The notes below the pieces were generated by a model. That model was not told where the DNA came from. It searched no databases and worked only from the letters and a program-made list of their open reading frames with translations. A DNA stretch of 14,623 bases from Candidatus Mediterraneibacter colneyensis (GTDB lineage: Bacteria > Bacillota > Clostridia > Lachnospirales > Lachnospiraceae), in NCBI GenBank assembly GCA_019114745.1, contig DXEY01000118.1, positions 1 through 14,623 on the forward strand. Direction: 5' to 3'. How positions within the stretch are numbered: position 1 is the first letter of the stretch; every line of letters starts with the position of its first letter. A program made the position numbers and the translations under genes. Below are positions 5,966 to 11,637 of the stretch, in pieces.

Positions 5966-6301
5966 ATGAATAGAAAGACACGTTCAGGAAACGGCGTGCG
6001 CCAGAAGAGGAGGAATCCAGGGCTTCGCCGCTACAAGAGGAGTATCCTGATGATCTGCGCGGTGCTGATCTGTCTGACGGGAGTCCTTGCCGTAAGTTCG
6101 GTCAGGCTCCAGGCAAAGAATGCAGAGTACAAAGCACAGGAAGAAGAACTGGCAGCACAGATCAAAGAAGAAGAACAGCGCGCGGAAGAAGTAGAAGAAT
6201 TTGAGGAATATGTGAAAACGGATGACTATATCAAGGAGACGGCGGAGGACAGGCTGAACCTTGTAGATCCGAATGAGATCATATTTAAGCCATCTGAATA
6301 G
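5966..6301 (+). CDS. divIC: Septum formation initiator DivIC (FtsB-like)
   Basis: DivIC is a bitopic divisome protein that forms a complex with FtsL and DivIB at the division septum. The 111-residue product shows the expected plan: a very basic cytoplasmic N-terminus (1-25), one membrane segment (about 26-46), then an extracytoplasmic Glu/Lys/Ala-rich coiled coil (about 47-82) and a short domain ending DYIKETAEDRLNLVDPNEIIF, which is typical of the FtsB/DivIC tail. The ATG at 5966 has AGGGTGAG at 5953-5960. A near-consensus vegetative promoter lies 40-75 bases upstream and an intrinsic terminator follows, so divIC may be monocistronic. FtsL is the main alternative, but the position between yabQ and spoIIE is that of divIC. 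Confidence 0.9.
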   Translation: MNRKTRSGNGVRQKRRNPGLRRYKRSILMICAVLICLTGVLAVSSVRLQAKNAEYKAQEEELAAQIKEEEQRAEEVEEFEEYVKTDDYIKETAEDRLNLVDPNEIIFKPSE

Positions 6302-6328
6302 CAGGAATAACAGAATAAAAAAGATTAC
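6301..6328 (+). promoter_or_regulatory. Weak candidate sigma-H-type promoter for spoIIE
   Basis: GCAGGAATA (6301-6309) fits the sigma-H -35 consensus RNAGGAWWW exactly. Ten bases on, AAAGATTAC (6320-6328) fits the -10 RNNGAATWW imperfectly, and the spacing is one base short of the usual 11-12. No clear Spo0A box was seen near it. It is listed because a terminator separates spoIIE from divIC and some promoter is needed. Confidence 0.25.
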
Positions 6329-6333
6329 CAATG

Positions 6334-6366
6334 AAGACTCCGGGAGAATCCTCCCGGAGTCTTTGT
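6334..6366 (+). terminator. Intrinsic terminator between divIC and spoIIE
   Basis: A perfect 13-bp stem (6334-6346 with 6351-6363) closes a four-base AATC loop and is followed by the short T-rich tail TTGT. It is strong in stem but weak in tail. It lies 33 bases after divIC and only 23 bases before the spoIIE ATG, so it should end divIC transcripts and also stand in, or at the start of, any spoIIE leader. Confidence 0.75.
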
Positions 6367-6386
6367 CTATGAAGGGAGATCAGGAC

Positions 6387-7784
6387 ATGAATGAGGGACA
6401 GGCACTGCACGGAAGCCCTTATGTGGAGCAGATAGAAAAATATGCGGATTCTCTGAAGCAGTTGTCCAGGACATTTTTGGATCTGGAAGAAAAGAAAAAG
6501 GCATTTTCAAATGAAGAGGTCGAGAATATGTTTTCCCGTGTCCGCGAGAAAGTGTGCGGCAAGTGCGAAAAATGCGGATGGTGCTGGGGTGAGAACTTTG
6601 TGCATACCTATCAGATGGGATATGAGATCCTCTCGGCGGTAGATCAGTATGGAAATGAATTAAACACTGAAGTGAAACGGAAGCTTATGCAGCGCTGTAT
6701 CATGGCGCCCAGATTTCTGCGTGAGATGCTGTCCGGATTTCACGATGCGAGACAGAATATTATCTGGGTCAACCGGATGGCGAGAAGCCGGGAGAGCTGC
6801 GCGATCCAGATGGATACATTCGCCGATATGATCCGAAATACAACGAAAGAACTTGAAAACAGTATTTTTACAGACGACAGGCTGGAAAGGAGGATCATAA
6901 GCGCCCTCAGAAAAAAAGGGATGCGTGTCTTATATACTCATTTCTTTATGAATACAGAAGGAAAATATGAGATTCATGTGACCGTCAGGAGTATGGGAAA
7001 GCAGAAGGCGGCAGTAAAAGAAGTGGTCAGGGCGGTCACGGAAGCTGCGGGGAGAAAATTTGTCCTCCCATGCGACAGCGCCCGGATGGTGGGACAGGAG
7101 TATATGACAGTCGTGTGCATGGAAGGTCCGTCTTTCTATACGATGCAGGGAACTGCCAGAATAGGGAAAGGGTGTTCCCAGATTTCAGGGGACAATTTTT
7201 CTCTGATGGAAATCCCGGGCGGAAGGCAGGTGGCGGCGCTGTCCGACGGAATGGGATCAGGAGAAGAGGCGTGCCGGGAGAGCACCATGGTCATCGAACT
7301 GCTTGAAGAACTCCTGAGTGCGGGATTCCCGGAAAAAACAGCGATCCAGATGATCAACACTACACTGGTCATGGGACGTGAGGAGATCCATTATTCTACG
7401 GTGGACATGACCGTGTTTGACCTCTATACCGGTGAGTGTGAGATCATTAAAGCAGGGGCGTCCTCTACGTTTATCAAGAAGAAAGATTGTGTGGAGCACC
7501 TGAGCTCTTCCAGCCTTCCGATCGGGGTAGTGAACCGGATCGAGGTGGATTCTGTCAGGCGTACGCTGGAGAACGGGGATTTTGTGATCATGGTTACGGA
7601 CGGCGTCCTGGACGCTCTTCCGGTAGGAGAACAGGATATCCTGCTGGAGACGATCATACAGGGCAGCGATATCTGCAATCCGAAAGAAATGGCGCACCAT
7701 GTGCTGGAACAGGTGCTTGCATGGACGGGCAGGGAGCCGGAGGACGATATGACGGTTCTGGTTGTGGGAATATGGAGAGATTAG
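6387..7784 (+). CDS. spoIIE: SpoIIE-type PP2C phosphatase without the membrane domain
   Basis: SpoIIE dephosphorylates the anti-anti-sigma factor SpoIIAA in the forespore and so activates sigma-F. The 465-residue product has the central SpoIIE region (about 15-160) with Cys57, Cys60, Cys63 and Cys66-Trp67, then the PP2C/SpoIIE phosphatase domain (about 255-465). Metal-site aspartates are all present: SGD (Asp269), DGMG (Asp287), TVDM (Asp340), TDG (Asp405) and DDM (Asp453/454). SNLPIG-like SSSLPIGV is also kept. What is missing is the roughly 320-residue N-terminus with about ten membrane spans found in B. subtilis SpoIIE (about 820 residues). The start at 6387 has GGGAG about eight bases before it; the longer in-frame start at 6273 would lie inside divIC and cross the terminator. 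Position after divIC is the spoIIE locus. Confidence 0.88.
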   Translation: MNEGQALHGSPYVEQIEKYADSLKQLSRTFLDLEEKKKAFSNEEVENMFSRVREKVCGKCEKCGWCWGENFVHTYQMGYEILSAVDQYGNELNTEVKRKLMQRCIMAPRFLREMLSGFHDARQNIIWVNRMARSRESCAIQMDTFADMIRNTTKELENSIFTDDRLERRIISALRKKGMRVLYTHFFMNTEGKYEIHVTVRSMGKQKAAVKEVVRAVTEAAGRKFVLPCDSARMVGQEYMTVVCMEGPSFYTMQGTARIGKGCSQISGDNFSLMEIPGGRQVAALSDGMGSGEEACRESTMVIELLEELLSAGFPEKTAIQMINTTLVMGREEIHYSTVDMTVFDLYTGECEIIKAGASSTFIKKKDCVEHLSSSSLPIGVVNRIEVDSVRRTLENGDFVIMVTDGVLDALPVGEQDILLETIIQGSDICNPKEMAHHVLEQVLAWTGREPEDDMTVLVVGIWRD

Positions 7785-7790
7785 CCGCTC

Positions 7791-7819
7791 TTTACTTTTG
7801 GAAATGAATTGGTTATAGT
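7791..7819 (+). promoter_or_regulatory. Candidate sigma-A promoter giving a leaderless tilS mRNA
   Basis: TTTACT (7791-7796), a 17-base spacer and TATAGT (7814-7819) match the vegetative consensus at four and five of six bases. Standard spacing from the -10 puts the first transcribed base at 7826, which is the A of the tilS ATG. No Shine-Dalgarno is visible in the 25 bases upstream. Confidence 0.5.
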
Positions 7820-7825
7820 TTACAT

Positions 7826-9292
7826 ATGATGAAGAATATAGTAGAACAGGCAGAAAAATATATCAGAAAGCTCGGGATGATCAGGGCGGGCGATGTAGTG
7901 ATTGCGGGTGTATCGGGAGGTGCGGACTCGATATGCCTGCTTTTTGTGCTCTGTGCGCTCCGCGAGAAGCTGGGATTTGAGGTAAAGGTGTGTCATGTGA
8001 ATCATGGGATGCGGGGCTCCCGGGCGGATGCGGACGAGGCGTATGTGCGCGAAGTCTGCGCTCGGCTGCGTACAGAAGCGAGATTTTTCCATGAAAATGT
8101 GGAATTAATCGCCAGAAAAAGGAAACAATCACCTGAGGAGGCAGGCAGGGCAGTGCGCAGGGAAGCGTTTGAGCGTATGTGCCGGGAGGAAGGCGGTACG
8201 AAGATCGCCACCGCGCATCATCAGGACGATAATGCGGAGACAGTCCTGATGAATCTTTCCCGGGGGACGGGACTGAAAGGCATGTGCGGTATCTGGCCTG
8301 TCCGTGGGCAGTGGATCCGGCCTCTGCTGTGCCTGAGCAGGCGGGAGATCGAGAACTGGCTGAGGGATCAGGGGATTGCCTGGTGTACAGATGAGACGAA
8401 TGATGAGGATGATTACACGAGAAACCGTATCCGGCATCACATCCTCCCGCTTCTGGAAGAACAGGTAAATCCGCAGGCAGTACGCCATCTCGGGGAACTG
8501 TCCGTCCAGGCAAGGGAAGTGCTCGCCTACCTGGAAGCGGGAACAGACCAGGCGTGGATCCGGTGCGTGTCCCGGACTGGGAGAGGAGGTCTCTTCCTTT
8601 CCGGCAGTGCGCTGGAGCAGGAGGCTCCGGCGGTACAGAAACATCTGGTGAAGCGGTGTCTTGCCGATGTGAGAGGATCAGAGAAAGATATCGAGTACGT
8701 GCATATCCGGACGGCGCTGGAACTTCTGGAAAAGCAGAACAGCAGACGGGTGGAACTGCCGGGAGGGATATCGGTGCGGAAGGTGTACGGGGGACTTGAG
8801 ATCGCAGCGGCGGAGGCAGAAAAAAGCAGGCGGCACGAAGAGGTATTTGCGGAGCGGACGCTCGACATTCCGGGAAATACCCGGCTGCCGGAACAGAACC
8901 TTTGCATAACATGCCGGATTCTGGAGGAATATGATGCAGGCGCCGCTGCGGAGATCCCGCAAAAAAGCTACACGAAATGGCTGGATTATGATATAATAAA
9001 ACATGGACTTTCTGTGAGGACACGGCGGCAGGGAGATTATCTCACCGTAGATGAGAAAGGCAGCCGCCAGAAGCTGAAGTCCTATTTTATCAATGAAAAG
9101 ATACCTGGGGAAGTAAGGGAAAAACTGCCGCTCATCGCAGACGGCCCGGAGATTGTCTGGATCCCGGGGCTGAGGCTGAATCGGGCATATTATGTGACAG
9201 GCGGCACAAAGAAGATTCTTGAGATAAAGATAACGGAGGAGAAAGAAAATGTCAGAGACGATCAGAGTGCTGGTTCCGGAAGAGAAAGTTGA
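7826..9292 (+). CDS. tilS: tRNA(Ile)-lysidine synthetase TilS
   Basis: TilS uses ATP and lysine to convert C34 of the CAU-anticodon tRNA-Ile to lysidine, which switches it to reading AUA; it is normally essential. The 488-residue protein has the N-type ATP pyrophosphatase loop SGGADS at 30-35, VNHGMRG near 56-62, the HHQDDNAETVLMNLSRG motif near 131-147 and TRNRIRHHILP, followed by a linker and the C-terminal substrate-binding domain ending near GGTKKILEI. This is the long, two-domain form of TilS. ATGs at 7826 and 7829 are both in frame; neither has a Shine-Dalgarno. The last 14 residues are encoded in a 44-base overlap with hpt in another frame and look like an added tail beyond the usual end of the family. 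Order tilS-hpt-ftsH is as in B. subtilis. Confidence 0.95.
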   Translation: MMKNIVEQAEKYIRKLGMIRAGDVVIAGVSGGADSICLLFVLCALREKLGFEVKVCHVNHGMRGSRADADEAYVREVCARLRTEARFFHENVELIARKRKQSPEEAGRAVRREAFERMCREEGGTKIATAHHQDDNAETVLMNLSRGTGLKGMCGIWPVRGQWIRPLLCLSRREIENWLRDQGIAWCTDETNDEDDYTRNRIRHHILPLLEEQVNPQAVRHLGELSVQAREVLAYLEAGTDQAWIRCVSRTGRGGLFLSGSALEQEAPAVQKHLVKRCLADVRGSEKDIEYVHIRTALELLEKQNSRRVELPGGISVRKVYGGLEIAAAEAEKSRRHEEVFAERTLDIPGNTRLPEQNLCITCRILEEYDAGAAAEIPQKSYTKWLDYDIIKHGLSVRTRRQGDYLTVDEKGSRQKLKSYFINEKIPGEVREKLPLIADGPEIVWIPGLRLNRAYYVTGGTKKILEIKITEEKENVRDDQSAGSGRES

Positions 9293-9788
9293 CGAGAGGA
9301 TCAGGGAACTTGGGAAACAGATCAGTGAGGATTATGCGGGAAAGCAGATTCATTTGATCTGCGTGCTCAAAGGCGGAGTCTTTTTTATGTGTGAGCTGGC
9401 GAAACGCATATCTGTACCGGTGTCAATGGATTTTATGTGCGTGGGCAGCTATGGGGACGGGACGGCTTCGAGCGGAGTGGTCCGCATTGCGAAGGATCTC
9501 GATGAATCCATTGAGGATAAGGATGTGCTGATCGTGGAGGATATCATTGATTCCGGGAATACCCTGTATTATCTGATAGATGTCCTGAAGAAGAGAAACC
9601 CTGCCAGCATGAGGCTGTGTACGCTTCTTGACAAGCCGGAACGGCGGGTGAAAGATATGAAAGTTGATTACTGCGGATTTAATATCCCGGATGAATTTGT
9701 AGTTGGGTATGGCCTGGACTATGCCCAGAAATATAGAAACCTTCCTTACATCGGAGTGGTGGAAGGACTGGAACAGGAAGGAGTATAA
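9249..9788 (+). CDS. hpt: Hypoxanthine-guanine phosphoribosyltransferase
   Basis: The enzyme salvages hypoxanthine and guanine to IMP and GMP with PRPP in the cytoplasm. The 179-residue protein has the family length and sites: the LKGG loop at 40-43, the flexible-loop SYGDGT at 67-72, the PRPP-binding VLIVEDIIDSGNTL at 93-106 and the purine-contacting DEFVVGYGLDYAQKYRNLPYIG near the C-terminus. The ATG at 9249 follows GGAGGAG (9235-9241) with about eight bases of spacing. That site and the first 44 bases of the gene lie inside tilS, so translation is likely coupled. In B. subtilis and Listeria HprT can associate with TilS and FtsH regulation at this locus; such interaction here is only inferred from gene order. 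Confidence 0.96.
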   Translation: MSETIRVLVPEEKVDERIRELGKQISEDYAGKQIHLICVLKGGVFFMCELAKRISVPVSMDFMCVGSYGDGTASSGVVRIAKDLDESIEDKDVLIVEDIIDSGNTLYYLIDVLKKRNPASMRLCTLLDKPERRVKDMKVDYCGFNIPDEFVVGYGLDYAQKYRNLPYIGVVEGLEQEGV

Positions 9789-9791
9789 GCT

Positions 9792-11633
9792 TTGGATAAT
9801 AACAGAAAATACAGGAGCGTCAATGGCTCTACGATCTTCATGTTCATCGTGATCATTGTGGCGGCGCTCTGGATGGCGAGCCGGCTGCAGGTACACCGGC
9901 AGGAGATCACATATGCAGACTTTGCCGCCGAAGTCCAGGAGGACAATGTGACAGATGTCTATATCGACCTGAACAGCGCCGTGCCTACGGGTACCGTGTC
10001 CTTTATGCTCAGGGATGAGAATGTGACAAAGACGGTCAATGTCTCAAATGTGGAGGAAGTGGAGGATCTGCTGGACCAGCACGGCATACAGTACAGCATG
10101 TCTGCGATCCCGGAAGATTCGGTCTTTACGTCGGTGCTTCTTCCGCTGCTGATCACGCTTGGCGGAGTCCTGCTGATCTTTTATCTGATGAACCGTCAGG
10201 GAGGCGGCGCCAACGCCAAGGCGATGAACTTTGGGAAGAGCCGCGCACGGATGGCAGCACAGAATGAGATCAAAGTGACATTTGCTGATGTTGCGGGACT
10301 GAAAGAAGAGAAGGAAGAGCTGGAAGAGATCGTAGATTTCCTGAAAGCTCCCAAAAAATATGTGCAGGTAGGGGCGAGGATCCCGAAAGGAGTGCTTTTA
10401 GAGGGACCTCCGGGAACCGGTAAGACCCTGCTCGCTAAGGCGGTAGCCGGAGAAGCGGGAGTGCCTTTCTTCAGCATATCGGGTTCGGATTTTGTGGAGA
10501 TGTTTGTCGGTGTCGGCGCATCCCGCGTGCGCGATCTGTTCCAGGATGCAAAGAAAAATGCGCCGTGTATTGTGTTTATTGATGAGATAGACGCCGTGGC
10601 AAGGCGGCGTGGAAGCGGTCTGGGCGGCGGACACGATGAGAGAGAGCAGACGCTGAACCAGCTCCTTGTGGAGATGGACGGATTCGGTGTCAATGAAGGG
10701 ATCATCGTTATGGCGGCGACAAACCGGAAGGATATCCTTGATCCTGCGATCTTAAGACCCGGACGTTTTGACAGGAATGTGATCGTAGGCCGGCCTGACG
10801 TGGGCGGAAGAGAAGAAATACTCAGAGTCCATGCAAAGAACAAGCCGTTGGGAGACGATGTAGACTTAAAGCAGATCGCCCAGACCACATCGGGATTTAC
10901 AGGTGCGGATCTTGAAAACCTGCTTAACGAAGCCGCCATTCTTGCGGCAAAGGATAACCGTATGTTTATACAGCAGCAGGATATCCGCCACGCGTTTGTC
11001 AAAGTGGGGATCGGATCGGAGAAACGGAGCCGTATCGTATCAGACAAGGAACGCCGTATCACGGCGTATCATGAATCCGGTCATGCGATCCTGTTCCATG
11101 TTCTGCCGGACGTAGGACCTGTATACAGTGTGTCGATCATACCGACCGGAGGCGCCGGCGGGTATACGATGCCGCTCCCGGAGAAAGATGAGATGCTCAC
11201 AACAAAGGGATTTATGCTCCAGCAGATCACGGTTTCCCTGGGAGGCCGTGTGGCAGAGGAGGAAATCTTTGATGATATAACGACCGGTGCATCCCAGGAT
11301 ATTAAGCAGGCGACGGCGATCGCCAGATCCATGATCACTAAATTCGGTATGTCGGAGAGACTGGGACTGATCAATTACGATAATGACAGCGACGAAGTAT
11401 TTATCGGACGTGATTTCGGCCATACTTCAAGAGGCTACGGCGAAAAGATTGCGGGTACGATCGATGAAGAAGTAAAAAGGATCATTGACGAGTGCTATCT
11501 GAAAGCGAGGACGATCATCCGGGAGCATCACGATGTTCTGGATGCGTGCGCGAACCTTCTTCTTGAGAAAGAGAAGATCACAAGAGCGGAATTTGAAGCT
11601 TTGTTTGAGGACAGCGAAAAAGAGGAGGCATGA
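9792..11633 (+). CDS. ftsH: ATP-dependent zinc metalloprotease FtsH
   Basis: FtsH is a membrane-anchored hexameric AAA+ protease that degrades misfolded membrane proteins and regulators and affects sporulation. The 613-residue protein has TM1 (about 14-31), an extracytoplasmic domain (about 32-110), TM2 (about 112-133), the AAA module with Walker A GPPGTGKT at 205-212, Walker B ending IDEID (Asp264/Glu265), the second region of homology ATNRKDILDPAILRPGRFDR, the zinc motif HESGH at 427-431 and the third zinc ligand Asp503 in GASQD. The tail is short and acidic. The start appears to be TTG at 9792: AAGGAG (9778-9783) is eight bases upstream, and the first in-frame ATG (residue 17) would cut TM1. 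Three bases separate it from hpt, and the GH13 gene follows four bases after its stop. Confidence 0.96.
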   Translation: MDNNRKYRSVNGSTIFMFIVIIVAALWMASRLQVHRQEITYADFAAEVQEDNVTDVYIDLNSAVPTGTVSFMLRDENVTKTVNVSNVEEVEDLLDQHGIQYSMSAIPEDSVFTSVLLPLLITLGGVLLIFYLMNRQGGGANAKAMNFGKSRARMAAQNEIKVTFADVAGLKEEKEELEEIVDFLKAPKKYVQVGARIPKGVLLEGPPGTGKTLLAKAVAGEAGVPFFSISGSDFVEMFVGVGASRVRDLFQDAKKNAPCIVFIDEIDAVARRRGSGLGGGHDEREQTLNQLLVEMDGFGVNEGIIVMAATNRKDILDPAILRPGRFDRNVIVGRPDVGGREEILRVHAKNKPLGDDVDLKQIAQTTSGFTGADLENLLNEAAILAAKDNRMFIQQQDIRHAFVKVGIGSEKRSRIVSDKERRITAYHESGHAILFHVLPDVGPVYSVSIIPTGGAGGYTMPLPEKDEMLTTKGFMLQQITVSLGGRVAEEEIFDDITTGASQDIKQATAIARSMITKFGMSERLGLINYDNDSDEVFIGRDFGHTSRGYGEKIAGTIDEEVKRIIDECYLKARTIIREHHDVLDACANLLLEKEKITRAEFEALFEDSEKEEA

Positions 11634-11637
11634 TGTT

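Noticed and set aside
5962..5973. A three-codon mini-ORF (ATG at 5962) overlapping the divIC start
   Set aside because: It lies only one base from the Shine-Dalgarno, too close for efficient initiation, and such tiny overlaps are common by chance.
6273..6386. A longer N-terminus for SpoIIE, starting inside divIC
   Set aside because: The added 38 residues would be encoded by the divIC end and the terminator stem and resemble no SpoIIE sequence. The ATG at 6387 has a good ribosome binding site.
7881..9023. A 380-codon minus-strand open frame opposite tilS
   Set aside because: The translation is low-complexity Pro/Ser/Arg-rich, with no motif or plausible ribosome binding site; it is a shadow of tilS.
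11533..11637. A longer N-terminus for the GH13 enzyme
   Set aside because: These 35 codons overlap the ftsH protease domain in another frame; the ATG at 11638 has a strong, well-spaced AGAGGAGG.
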